A stretch of DNA of 64,000 bases from Thermothelomyces thermophilus ATCC 42464 (Eukaryota > Ascomycota > Sordariomycetes > Sordariales > Chaetomiaceae), in assembly GCF_000226095.1 (NCBI RefSeq), contig NC_016475.1, forward strand, positions 1,860,001 to 1,924,000. The letters are read 5' to 3'. The position numbers and the translations under genes are program-made. The notes beneath the pieces were generated by a model, which had not been told where the DNA came from, searched no databases, and saw only the letters and a program-made list of their open reading frames with translations. Below are positions 1-11,965 of this stretch, in pieces (position 1 is the stretch's first letter; every line of letters starts with the position of its first letter).

Positions 1-1276
1 GTGAAGACCTCGGAAGAGATGGGCGGAAGGGAAGCAACACGGCGCTTCAAGTTGTAGCGACTGGAAGATGGGTGTGAGCTTCAGTGCAAATAGGACGTCA
101 TTGGAGACATCACTTACTGCCAATCGTTACGCATATGCCCTTTCTGAAGGTCGCTGTTCCGAAAGGCGACCTGGCAAGTGTTGCAGGTATATGGATGCGA
201 AGCATTTACATCGCTGCTGGGGGCAGCGCGACTTGCTGAGATCGTCGCCATCGTATTGGTATCGGCGTCGTAACCGAAGAGTGATTTGAATTCCGGAGAA
301 CGAATGCGATGCGGGACTGTATGGAAAGCAAGGGCGATTTGGCCCCTCTCGCTCGGTACGTCGAATCGCTGCTATGTGGGAGGTGACGGCGAGTACAGCC
401 GTAAGAGTTTTGGACTGTTCCGCGAAGGAGCAAGAACAAAAACTGCTGAATAATGCTGCTCAGAGCTCAGGTGAGGAGGTGCTAAGTACTGAAAGTGGTA
501 ATTTTTCGGTGGCAAGCCGTTTACGGCGGGGTTCGACTGTGGACGTCACATTTTCTTGGCATTGCGGGCAGCCCTGGTCGCCCTGGCGGGTGGCTCTGGA
601 ACGACCTCTGTAATCCGTAAGCACAGTACACCAATAATACGCGGTTAACGTTACACAGTAAGTTTTGACTCTGACTGGATTCCTAGTTCAGGCTTTGTCT
701 AACCCTGACAACGAGGTCAAGTTAGCCACTTTCTTAGCGTCGTTGAATTCTTTCCAGAGTTTCCTGCGTCTACGATATATAGCGAAGTAGCATAATTTCG
801 CCGCAGGCCCAGTTTACTAATCGGCGGTGGTGTAAGTGAGTCACGGAAGAGCTGCATCGCCCGCCAAGTCTTAACAGTGGGTCCATTGACGGATTCCGTG
901 CTTAGCGCGCGTTGCTGCAGCCAAGGCTCGGGGCCTGTGGAAGACACCCGACGGCGGCAAGCTGAATGCTGCAGCATCGTACTCCGTGCACGACTGTTGC
1001 TTGCAAGACAGCAATCCAACCTCATACTACAGAACAACAATCTGCCGTTGGATTCCGCCCAACTAGCCTTCCTGTTTTTGCATATTATCTCATCACGTTT
1101 CAATAACCCGTCGATTGGAACACCGCTTTATTAGACTGGCGTCTCTCTCACCTTTCAGCATCGTGTCCCGCCAGGTCCCGCCAGGTCCCGCCCGCCTCAA
1201 CTTTGCAGGCCGAGATCTCCGCTGAACGACAAGTTGCCCAACCGACTTCCTTCTCCGCTGTCCTTCCATCCATGTC
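1..1276. other. Spacer upstream of the HECT ligase gene; no gene seen
   Basis: Short open frames occur on both strands, but none has a recognisable domain, a coherent codon bias or a plausible splice partner. The last 150 bases before the ATG at 1277 probably hold the 5' leader of the HECT gene. They include a short tandem of CCCGCCAGGT at about 1167-1190. Confidence 0.6.
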
Positions 1277-4200
1277 ATGACGCGGGACGCCATGCGGCCA
1301 GCTAGCGCCGGCAGCCACAGCCGTAAGAATGCAGAGGATCTCGACCTTCTGGCCGGCCTCTGGGAAGAAGCGCGTTTCGCGAGGCTGCCTTGGGACGCAC
1401 CCAGCGAGCTGAGGGACTTGGTCGAGGACATCGATAATCCAAAGCGCGTTTACGCCATACACAAGGCGAGCCGTCGGCACAATTTCCAGCAGCTTGTGCA
1501 GAAGTAAGTCATGTTCTTGATCAGATTTGCGCGTCTGTGCTGACAACCGTTGCCTGCAAAGGTACATTGTGCAGCTTCGCGAAGGCTGCGGCGCTGAATA
1601 CTGCACAACGTCCACCTGCTTCACATGCCGAAAGAGGATCGCGGGCCAGGCCCCAGTTCGAAGGTACAACACGACAAGCGCAAGAACACTAGCCGTATAC
1701 CTCGCCAGCCAGGACAATCCCGAAAACGGTCTTTGCCCCTACCTTCGCCCGCCGAAGGCACCTCCTGCCGCCGTCAACTCCCTGATATTCCTGCCGAACC
1801 ACAAGTCCCGTCAACGCAATGAACGTGTCCTTTCTGCCTCCCCTAAAACACAAGCCGCCAAAAGTCGTCCCTCTTCGCCCAAGACGGGCGGTGGCAGCGG
1901 CTTGTCATCTGCTTGCCCTCGGAGCCGAAGTGCTACTTTGAATGGGGATAGCAAGGACAGGGTCAAACACGCAAGCAACCGGGCTGGATCGGATGCCGAA
2001 AAGGAGTCCCGACATCCTAACTTTACGGTTATCGAACAACCCAGTACCAAGGATCATCGGTCCTTTGCCGCGAATGTGTTTGGTACTGTGGCTTTCAAAA
2101 TGCTAGAGTGGCTGACCCCCGCTGCGATCGAGGATATGCACGAAAGGGTACGAGTCTTCGGCGGCAGACGAGAGCCTGTAACCGAAGACGTGGTGCCTTC
2201 CAAAGTCGCGGACAAGCCGGAGGAGGAGACCGCGCGAAGTGAACCCCGGGCCTTGGAGGAGTTCCCGGTGTTGCCGGTTGGCACGGATGGAGAATCGCCC
2301 AGCAAACGAGGCCCATCAGTCCATGGACAGCCGGAGAAGGAAGCGCGCGGTTTAAAGAACGGCCAACCACAGCACGAAAGCCAGAGCTGCCCGCGCTCGA
2401 CGAACGCTCGCCGCAACTCGAATGCTACGGTCCGCACTCCCACCGGGCCCAAGCCGAAACGGCAGCTGTCGGTCGACCCCCATGCCCAAGACATCTCAGC
2501 TGAAGAAACTTATGCGACGCTCTTGAAATCCCCTCGGGCCACTGGCAGCGGCTCCGACAAGGGACCTCGCGTACCGAAAGCGGCTAGTTCGAGTCTCACC
2601 CGACCAATATCCCAACTCTCTTCTGCAGGCTTCTTCGACGATGTGGTATTGGAGAAGATGCCTCCCCCGAAGACCGTCGATATCAAGCGGAAAACGAGCC
2701 GTGACATGCTCAACGGGCCGGGGAGTGGCGGGTCTCACAGCCCGAAAGCACCAAGTCCCGTCTCCGGTGGTTCCTCCGAAGAATTGCGCGCAGAAAGTCC
2801 ATCGGCCACCGCGGACCGGTACTCAGAATTGGGCGACGAGGCTTTGGCTCCCCAGGCATTGACGAGGTTGAACGCCGAAGTTGTCGATTTTGTTTGCGAT
2901 GTCATCCAGGAGGATGGTACCGCCGAGAAGCACATGCTTGAGCCCCAAACGATTTCCAGATCCCACAACGGGCAATCCGGGCAGGCGAAACTGGTCAGGC
3001 GAAAGCATAAGTCGGGCCGCCGGAGAGATGCCTCCAACTTGAGGATGGAGTGGAAGCTTTTCGTCGAGCAGTCCTTCTTCTACGTCCTCAGCGACCCACA
3101 GCTGGCTCTACGATCGTTTACGAAGAAGGGCCAGCTTTACGACTCCCAGACACTCTGGTACTGCATGCTTCGGATGACACGAGTAGCGCCCAGCTTGGTC
3201 TTCCACAGCTTGTGGATGGCCGCGGCTAGTCTTTTCGCCCCTCCCAAGGCCCTGCAGAACCTGAGGTCGCCGACCACCCGAGTCTTCCCCAGGACAGAGC
3301 AGGCGCTGTCAAATCTGGAGGCAGGGCGTCTCATCTCGATATGCCTGCACGCCTTGATTGCGGCAGCGCCTTTAGTCGATGACTCACGCCAGCTCTTCGA
3401 CATGTCGAGGATCCGATCTCACGGGTTAAGTCTCGCGGATAGTGGCGCGGTAGCTCGGCAGCCAACAGAACTATGCTTACAATATGAGGATGCCTTTACG
3501 GATCCCATGGCTTTGCGGCTAGCGAGGCGCTTGTTTGCCGCCATCGCTACCCGCCGCCACTTTGACGCGCTGATTGAATCCAACATCGGACCGCAAGAGC
3601 GCGGCGAGGAGGATGTATTGGCGCCTCTCTTCTCACAACTCGACTTCCTGAACATGGACGCGGTTTACGTTCTCGATTTTTCCTTCCCGGACCGCGCCTT
3701 ACACGAAACCCGGGTTCCCATTCTCTTACTCGATTGGGCGAGGGCCGTGATGCTGAACGACTGGGATGGCGCGCCCGAGGTTCCGGGAGATGGGCCGTTT
3801 GGCGGCGCTCTTGCCTTGATCGAAGCCATGTGTAAGTCTATTAATCCGCGCTTCTTTAGCCTGGGAACGGAACTGACATCTATCGCAGATAAGAGAAGGC
3901 AAGAGCTCCTCTTGGCTGACGCGCAGTTCCGGTCCGACTACTTCGCAGAGCGGCTGGACACGCTTAAGATGCCTCTCTCATGGTTGTCTCACACCTCGAC
4001 GCGACAGCGCCTACATCTCCTGGACTTCCCTTACATGTTCAGCCCGTCCACTCTGGTGTCGTACTTTCGGTCGATAAACTTCGCACGCATGAGCCGTGCC
4101 TTTGAGGAGTTCGCTTCCTTCCAGGATAAGATGGCCGTGATGGCTCAGCGAGCAGGCCTCACCCAGCACCACAAAGATGTGCTTGCTGAGCGGCTGAGGC

Positions 4201-5408
4201 CGGCGGGCTCCAAGTATCTGATATTAGACATTCGGAGGAGTACTGTTCTGGAAGATGCCTTCGATCAGCTGTGGCGGCGGGAGGAACGCGAATTGTTACG
4301 GCCCCTAAAAGTTCACCTGGGGGAGTCGACTGGCGAGGAAGGCTTTGATTCCGGTGGCGTGCAACAAGAGTTCTTCAGGTTGGCCATCGCGCAAGCTCTC
4401 AACCCCGACTACGGTGCCTTCACGGTCGATGAACGCACGCGCATGGCTTGGTTCTTGCCGGGATCCATGGAAGACGAATGGAAGTTCGAACTAATCGGTC
4501 TGCTGGTGTCGCTCGCCGTGTACAACGGCCTCACTCTGCCGGTCACCTTTCCAAAGGCTCTCTACCGCAAGCTCCTTGGCGAGCCTGTCACAGAGCTGCA
4601 TCACATTGCCGACGGCTGGCCCGACTTGGCGAGCGGCCTCACCTCCCTCCTTGAGTGGGACGAAAAAGATGGTGCCGTAGAAGACGTCTTCGCCCGCACC
4701 TACGAGTTCTCCGTCTCTGCCTTTGGCCAGCACATCACCCGCGAAATGAAGCCCCTCTCCGACAGCCTTCATCAGCATGGCCGCGACAGCGAAGACGAAG
4801 CCTGGCCTCAATTCGCCAAGACCCTCTCCCAGTCATCCTCTCAGCCGGCGCCACACCAAGGCAACCCTGCGGAAGACGAGGCCCCTCTAGTCACCGGTGC
4901 TAACCGCAACGCCTATGTCTCCGATTACATCCGCTACCTGACAGACGTTTCGGTCCGCCCGCAGTACGAGGCCTTTGCGCGCGGCTTCCATACGTGCCTC
5001 CACCCGAAGTCTCTCTCCCTCCTCACCCCGAGCCTCCTCCAATCCGTCGTCGAGGGCGTCCAGGAGATTGACATTGCCGAGCTAAAGCGCTATGCGCGCT
5101 ACGTCGGCTGGGACGCGTCGCACCGCACTGTCAAAGACTTCTGGAGCGTCGTGAAGCGGTACGACGAGAACATGAAACGCAAGCTGCTGGAATTTGTTAC
5201 GGCCAGCGACCGTGTCCCTGTAGGGGGCGTCAAGAACCTCATGTTCATCATTCAGCGCAACGGCGAGGAGGAGGACCCCGCGGGCAGACTGCCGACGTCG
5301 TATACCTGCTATGGCACGCTGTTGCTGCCGGAGTACAAGGACAAAGAGATGCTGAGGGAGAGGTTGGGAATGGCGCTCGAGAACGCGCAGGGATTTGGGT
5401 TTGCTTGA
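1277..5408 (+). CDS. hul4: AZUL-HECT E3 ubiquitin-protein ligase (E6AP/Hul4 type)
   Basis: This gene encodes a HECT-class ubiquitin ligase, which takes ubiquitin from an E2 onto its own cysteine and passes it to substrate lysines. The exons are 1277-1503, 1562-3831 and 3889-5408 (1338 aa). The first intron (58 nt) splits a region matching the AZUL zinc finger of UBE3A: residues about 60-125 carry GCGAEYC, CFTC and a later GLCP. The second intron (57 nt) keeps the frame open, so a model could miss it. The middle (about 130-500) is low-complexity and Ser/Pro-rich. The HECT domain spans about 930-1338, with the catalytic Cys at about 1306 in TSYTCYGTLLLP, 32 residues from the end. An ATG at 1272 runs straight into a stop, so 1277 is the start. 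The HECT and AZUL calls are secure. The name hul4 rests on family resemblance. Substrates cannot be read from the sequence. Confidence 0.93.
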
Positions 5409-5943
5409 GCTATTCCGTCTTTCTTTTCCGGTGTCTTTGGGTTAACCGAGGGTTGGGGTTCTCCAGGGAAGCAAGGGGCAATAGGACGGTTCGTGACGTG
5501 AACTGGGCAGATGACGGTTACGAGACCGTTATACACTTGCCAGGTTTGCTTTACTGATGATGTTTCTCTTCTTATCTGCCCGTCCGCACCTCGTTTCTTT
5601 CTCGGTGGTCGACAACGGAAGTCGAAGCGACATCCTGTCCTGGTGATGAAAGCGGATCTGTGCTCGCAAGTTTAAACGGAGATATCTCTTCTTAATGCCT
5701 CGTTCTGTAGGTAGCGTTGTACTTTTTCTAGGCCAGAACGGTCGCCGAGCCTCTTAGATAGACAGGTCTGGACTGTTCTGGGGGAAAGGTCAAAAAGCGC
5801 TTTTTTCTTCTTCTCTGTCGCGGACGTCGCTCTCCATCTAAGCGCAAGCGGAGAGGCTAACCTTGATCTCATACACTCATGCACGCACGTATCAGCAATG
5901 CCCAGAATTATCTAGCTCCACGATTCATTTACTTGTCTGGCCT
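5409..5943. other. Convergent spacer between HECT ligase and CCT5
   Basis: This stretch should contain the two 3' untranslated regions. It is rich in T and CT runs (5410-5430, 5560-5600, 5800-5815). No RNA gene or reading frame of interest was seen. Confidence 0.6.
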
Positions 5944-7839
5944 TTAAAAGTCCTCCTCGCCCGATCCAGAAACAATCACATTATTCACCTTCAGCACCAT
6001 CCGGCAGAGCTGCGTTGCCAGCATAAGCTGCTGCTTCTTGCCAATGAGCGGATCAATGACAAACGCCTCTTTCATGTTGTTGGACCCGCGGCCCATGCAG
6101 TCCACACCCAGGCGGCCGCGACCGGCAGGGTCCTTGACTTGCTGGCTCTTGACCTCGGCGAGGGTAGCGATAGGGTTGAGGCCGCTGTTCTCAGCCAGGG
6201 CCATGGGAATGGCGTCGAGGGCCTCGGCGAAGGCGCGCATCGCGTATTGCTCCAGTCCGGGAGTCTTGACAGCGGCGTCCTCGACAGCCAGGCTGCAGGC
6301 GATTTCGGCGGAGCCGCCACCGTAGACAACTCTGTTGTCACGCACAAGGTTGCGGACTACGCAGAGAGCATCGTGGAGCGAGCGCTTGGCTTCGTCGATG
6401 ATCTGAAAGAGAACAAGTTAGACCAGCACAACCGTGACTTGCAGCTTGACCTGAGCCTCACCATTTTGTTGCTGCCCCTGACGAAAACGGTGACAGCCCG
6501 TGTGTTCGCGCACTCCTCGATGACAAGCATCTTCTCCCTTGTCGTTCCAAAAGTCATCTCCCGAACAATACCGGCCGTTCCAAGCTTTTCGGGTGTGAGG
6601 TCCTCAAACCGGGGTACGATGCGGCCGTTGGTCGCAATCGCAATCAGCTCGATCTCCGGGCCACCCACCCATCGTACAGCCGGGAGGTTGTTTTGCAGAA
6701 GCAGGTGGTTGGCCTCGTCATCAAAGCCCCACTGGCAAATGGCCAGGTTCGCACCAGCATCCTTTATTTGCTGAATCATCTCGACGAACTTCTCACGTTC
6801 GTAGTTCTGCAACTTCTTGAACTCCTCCACGCTGCTGATCTCGAGCTTGTGCTTCGTCTTGGGCTTGGGTGGCTCGAATGGGCAAGTCAAGATCGCAATC
6901 TTGGCATCCCGCACCTCGGACGGCATTTGAGGGTGTGAGAAATCCTTGTCGACGATGACGCCCTTTACCAGGACGGTGTCCTCAAGGGCACCGCCCATTT
7001 TCCCGTCTACCTTAATCAACTCAAAGTCGACATCTTTGCGCTCCAGGTCGGCGACGGAGAGGACGGCGTCAACGGCAATGTTGGCGAACTGGTCGTGGGC
7101 CTTCGAGACGATCTTGCTACCCAAGCTTGTCCTTGCAACCTTGACCAAGTTCTCCGTCTTCTCCCTGCTAAACTCAATCACGTCCGAGATCCTGTCGAGC
7201 TCGGCCACGGCAATATCACAGGCCTGGTCGTACCCGTCGGCGATCCGGATAGGGTGAATGCCCTTGTCGATGAGCTCCGCTGCCTGTTCCAGGAGTGCAC
7301 CGGCCAGAACCACCACGCCCGTTGTACCGTCGCCAATCTCGTCATCTTGCGACTTGGAAAGCTCCACCAACAACTTCGCGACGTGGTTGGTTACCTCCAT
7401 CTGCTGCAGAATGGTGGCACCATCGTTTGTTACTGTGATATCGCCGTCGGGCGAGATGAGGATCTTGTCGAGACCACGCGGGCCTAATGAGGTCTTGATG
7501 ATGTTTGCGACGGTGCGAGCGGCAAGAATATGGGACTTGACGGCTTCGTTGCCATGCTGGCGCTTCTTCTTGCCCTGGCTGATGGAGGGGTCAGCGGAGA
7601 GACGTCAACGGAACAACGGCAAGGGTGAAAACCGACTCTCTGACGACGATGAACGGCCGGCCATGCTCGTCCTGCATCACCGAGGCTATAGCGTTGGCCA
7701 GTTAGTAAACAGTTGGGGCTCCATCCGTACGTCTCGTCGCCGCATACCGTTCGACAAATCCAAGTCTGAGGAGACCTCATGTCAGCACTCGGTTATCCGG
7801 TTTCAATGCGGGGATCTTTTGGGACATACTCATCGCCAT
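5944..7839 (-). CDS. CCT5: T-complex protein 1 subunit epsilon (CCT5/TRiC)
   Basis: CCT5 is the epsilon subunit of the cytosolic group II chaperonin CCT/TRiC, which folds actin, tubulin and WD40 proteins using ATP. The gene has five exons on the minus strand: 7839-7830, 7765-7748, 7685-7637, 7578-6462 and 6402-5944 (550 aa). The N-terminus is spread over tiny exons of 10, 18 and 49 nt. Joining them gives [18 protein letters not shown], a sensible fungal CCT5 start. The chaperonin signatures NDGATIL and [20 protein letters not shown] are present. The long blocks [14 protein letters not shown] and [15 protein letters not shown] are diagnostic for the epsilon subunit. The intron at 7579-7636 has a GTCGGT donor. 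A second possible donor 4 nt downstream (GTTTTC), paired with an acceptor 4 nt downstream, would change two residues. The length is normal for the family. Confidence 0.95.
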
Positions 7840-8736
7840 CTTGGCTGCTGTTGTCTCGCAAGTGGCGCGAAACTTGTCCGGGAGAAAGAAAGCAGCTTCA
7901 GCTTCGGAGTTCAGATCACTGCACCGGCAAAACAGACGCCAGGGGGGGTATGCTCTTCAAAGCTAGGCACTGCTCACCATTCGCAAAGCTCGAAAAAATG
8001 AGGCACCAGCTTGCTGGCTTCAGGCGGACCACGGCAGAATCTAAGTCCGACTCAGTGCTGTGGTTGGCCCACGAAGAGTGACCCGCAACCATGCCCCGCG
8101 ATTTAGGCGCTCACCGCCCTCGCCCGATGGAACCATTGGGCGGGTGAGGGATAGTGGGGTTACCGTGCCTCTCTACGCTGGGGTACTCTGTGTGTACAGT
8201 ACCAAGCAGGAGTGAGCCTGGCGCAACTGCCCCGCAACCACATCCAAGCTTGAGCTTCGTTGCCCGGAACACAACCATCCGTCTGAGGTTGAGTTCGCTG
8301 GGTGTTTTGGACTTAGCCGCTGCCCATTGCCTCCAGCTATCCCCGTTCTAGTTTTTTTTGGGCTTCATTAACAACACTTACCCCCAGCCTGGACTTACCG
8401 GCCATCGAGCTAGGGTTCGTCGTGTGTGTCGTCATCCGGCAGCCCGCAGAACCCCCCCCCAACCAGCAGCTCCTGAACAGCGCATGCTTGACTGCGTCTT
8501 GCTGTGGACTCTTAGCTTCCGGTTCCTCAATCGCGGCAAACTAAGCATCGGTAGTCCCAAAATATACGGCCCCTTTCGCGTTTGGATTCTGGCACAAGCT
8601 TCCCGATTCTTTCTCACGCACACGCCCGGCTCCTCCACGAACGTCACGATATATGAGCGCCTAGTTAGGGTGCCTTACAGCACTCAACATCGAATTACAA
8701 ATCTTTTGGCCGTCGCAATATTGCTGGAAGGCCAAA
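7840..8736. other. Divergent promoter region, CCT5 / HBS1
   Basis: This 0.9-kb stretch between two divergent genes presumably holds both promoters. No clear TATA box or recognised operator was found. Short homopolymers occur (G6 near 7943, T8 near 8350, C8 near 8452). The 5' leader of HBS1 is probably within about 8550-8736. Confidence 0.5.
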
Positions 8737-11475
8737 ATGTCCCGTCACCAGTACATTCGCAAGTTGGACTACGAAGACGCGCTAGACGAGTACGAGGGCT
8801 ACTCCGAAAATGAGGAGGAGGATGAGCTCAGTCCTGAGGATCGGGCGTTGATGAGCCAAGGCACTGCTGAAGTCCAAGCGGCCCTTGGAGTTGAGGCTTC
8901 CAAAGTTACCGTCGCTCAAATCGAGGAGGCATTGTGGCATTACTACTACGACGTTGACAAGTCAGTCGCCTATCTCATCTCCAAATATGTCAACCCCCGT
9001 CCCAAAGCGACCAAACCGGCAACTCGGCCACCTAATGGTAAGTCTGTCACTCATACATTTGAACCTACAGCGGCAACCTTTTCCCTCGAACTCGGCAAAC
9101 CGGTGCACTGGGCGGCGAAGTACGTGGACCTGACAGACGCCGGCCTTCAAGCAACGCAGACATGTCCGGAAAGCTCGACTCCATCTTTCCAAATGACAAG
9201 GAGCTTGCCACACTTTGGCACCACTTCCCATGTCCTTCAACCGGCCTCTGAGACTCGAGTGCCGCTATCAAGCCTCTTCTGGGACATGCCGTGGGGTAAC
9301 GTTCCGAAGGAAAGGCAGACTATTCTTGTCCCACCTTTGGCGCCTCGTGGTGGGCTTCTCGGCGGTTCCGGCGGGCCACCAAAGATGTCCAAGCTGCAAG
9401 CTCTCGCTGCTGCTCGCAAGAAGAAAGCGGAGGAAAAGAAGGCCGTCAACGACAAAGTGGAAGGGGCGCGAGCAAAGATGGAAGATCTTGCCGTTGAAGA
9501 CACACAATGTGGGGGTAAAAGTGTCCCCTCGAATGGATTGTCCAACAAACGTCTCAAAACCTCGGATCCAAGTCCTGAGGGGCAATCTGTGCCCGTGTTC
9601 GGGCCCAAGCCAACACGGTTAAAAGCATCACAACCGCTTGATGTTGGGGCGGCGGCCCCGAGTGGCCAGTTGCAGGCTGTCACGGCCCAGGCTGCAGAAT
9701 CAGAGCAGCCAGTCTCCATGGCCGAACCGTCCACATTTGCACAACTCCTCTGCGGGGAACCATCTGCTGCCCACAGGCGAAGGACTCCAGAAAAAGCCGT
9801 ATTTGTCGGCTTCGGATGTGGATATGGGGTCGATAACAAGGGGGAGCCACCCAAAAAACCGTCAACCAGTGTCGATTGGTTCGACATTCGCAAGCGCAAA
9901 GCCGACGACTCGGACGACTTTGAGGAGGTGGTTGTGCTCTATCCAAATCTGCCTCAGTCTGTCAAGGACGTCTTCGCCCAGCCCAGTCCGGATGACATAG
10001 TTCTTGCGGCTCAGGCCAAGGCCAAAACGAAAGGTTCGCTCTCGAAGAAGAGCTAGCGCTAACGTTGGACACTAATAGTCGATACAGCTGGAGCCAAGAC
10101 AGCTGAAGCCCAGCCCAAGAAGAAGGGCACCCCATCTACAGACGCTGTCACAGCCGGAGTGGACGGGTTGAAGATCAGCGATGCTCCGCTGCCAAAAAGC
10201 AAGAATCTTAATGTCCTCTCCGAGTTAGAAAAAAGCAAGCCGAAAAGAAGCGCCAGCTTCGTGGTGGTTGGGCATGTCGATGCCGGAAAGAGCACCATGA
10301 TGGGCCGGCTGCTCCTCGATCTCAAGGTCGTCGACCAGCGCACTGTCGACAAGCTCCAGAAAGAGGCAAAGACCGAAGGCAAAGGCTCGTTCCACCTCGC
10401 CTGGGTGCTGGACCAACGCCCGGAAGAGCGCAGCAGGGGGATCACCATGGACATCGCCACCAGGCGCTTCGAAACGGAACGCACCGCCTTCACCATCCTT
10501 GATGCACCGGGGCATGCAGAATACATCTACAACATGATAGCCGGAGCCAGCCAGGCCGACTTCGCCGTCTTAGTCATCGACGCCAGCACTGATGCGTTTG
10601 AGTCCGGATTGAAGGGCCAGACCAGGGAACATTCACTGTTGATCCGGAGTATGGGGGTCTCCCGTGTTGTCGTGGCCATCAACAAACTGGACACTGTCGC
10701 CTGGTCGCAAGAACGATTCAACGAGATCAAGGATCAGATGTCTGGGTTCCTGTCCACGGCAAACTTTCAACCCAAGAACATCGCGTTTGTCCCCGTTTCT
10801 GGGCTATACGGTGATAACCTGGTCCACCGATCCTCAAATCCGGCAGCGTCGTGGTACACTGGCCCAACGTTGATCGAGGAGCTGGAAAACTCGGAGCCAA
10901 GCACCAGGGCGCTGGAGAAACCCTTGCGAATGACGGTGTTCGAGGTATACCGCACCATGCAGAGCCCTGTAACGGTCTCAGGCCGCATTGAGGCAGGATC
11001 TTTGCAGATGGGCGATGCGTTGCTCGTGCAACCGAGCGGACAGAGGGCCTACGTCAAATCGATTCTGTCCAATGACGCACCCGCTGACTGGGCAGTCGCC
11101 GGCCAGAACGTGGTGCTCCACCTCAGCCAGATCGACCCGATCCACGTCAGGGATGGAGACATCATATGCGACCCAGCGAAGCCGGTTCTCCGCGCTGATA
11201 CCTTCACATTGAAGGCGCTGGCTTTTGACATCTTGATGCCCATGCCGGTCGAGGTTCACAGGGGCCGCCTGAACCAGGCCGGCAGGATCGCAGCCATTCC
11301 GGCGCTCTTGGACAAGACATCTGGAACAGTGGTCAAGAAGAAACCGAAGATAGTCAAACCCGGGATGGTGGCGAGGATCGTGGTCAAGCTGGAGTCGCAG
11401 ATACCGCTAGAGGCGGGGCAAAGAGTGGTTCTGAGGAGTGGCGGGCAGACGGTAGCCGCTGGGTTGTTGGAATAG
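8737..11475 (+). CDS. HBS1: Hbs1-type translational GTPase (ribosome rescue)
   Basis: Hbs1 is an eEF1A/eRF3-like GTPase that acts with Dom34/Pelota to split stalled ribosomes in no-go and non-stop mRNA decay. The exons are 8737-10033 and 10079-11475, joined by a 45-nt intron with a GCTAAC branch site (897 aa as modelled). Residues about 55-85 match the HBS1 N-terminal helical domain (QIEEALWHYYYDVDKSVAYL). A basic, low-complexity linker follows, with PPKMSKLQALAAARKKK at about 212-228. The GTPase core from about residue 500 has GHVDAGKS (G1), DAPGH (G3), NKLD (G4) and a G5-like SGLYGDN. EF-Tu-like domains 2 and 3 follow. The segment 9038-9136 is uncertain: a GTAAGT donor at 9038 could pair with an acceptor at 9070 (33 nt) or 9136 (99 nt). 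Both keep the frame, as does no splicing. Confidence 0.93.
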
Positions 11476-11478
11476 AGG

Positions 11479-11524
11479 TACACCTCTTCCAGCATTATTA
11501 ATCCTAGTGCGATACATGCCCCAC
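11479..11524 (+). repeat. Left terminal inverted repeat of the Tc1/mariner derivative
   Basis: It begins TACACCTCTTCCAGC and ends ATGCCCCAC. It is the exact reverse complement of 11966-12011 over 46 bp. Confidence 0.95.
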
Positions 11525-11601
11525 AACTAACGCAAATCAGAAAAGTAGCCAAGAAGTCTAGGTACAACCAACCCAATACAAATTTCTATAATACAGAAGT
11601 A

Positions 11602-11830
11602 TCAATACCCAGTCTCTCCCCCCTGGTTTTTGCTAGCCGTCGAGGCATTGAGTGTGCCAGGCACTGAAGAAACTCGGGGGGGACTGCCTCCCACGCCTCC
11701 AGAACAGCCAGTCGAAGCCCTGTAAGGCTCAGCGATTAAATATCGTAGCGATGTCCAAGCCAATCCTTCATCCAGTGCCATATAGTTATTCTCAATAGGG
11801 CTCAAATCTGGGCTTCGAGCCGGCCACTAT
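11602..11830 (-). pseudogene. Transposase C-terminal remnant (DDE, Tc1/mariner)
   Basis: Read on the minus strand, 11830-11770 gives WPARSPDLSPIENNY. This matches the block around the third catalytic acidic residue of Tc1/mariner transposases (WPARSPDLNPIENxW). Further on, an NQGGETGY-like ending near 11602 resembles the family's KGGHTxY C-terminus. An in-frame stop lies just upstream of the WPARS block, and the other two catalytic aspartates are absent, so this piece cannot act as a transposase. Confidence 0.8.
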
Positions 11831-11965
11831 AGGACCTGGATTCTTATGCTCGAAAGGGCTGTCAACCTGGGGATTTTATCTGTAAGTACCTTTATATAGA
11901 AAGTTCTTAGGAGAGTGACATGGTGTGATAATTGTGTAAGTGGCTTGCAAAAAGAGTTGAAAAAA

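Noticed and set aside
1148-1717. A 189-codon minus-strand frame over the start of the HECT gene
   Set aside because: It is antisense to the AZUL-coding exons and has no domain.
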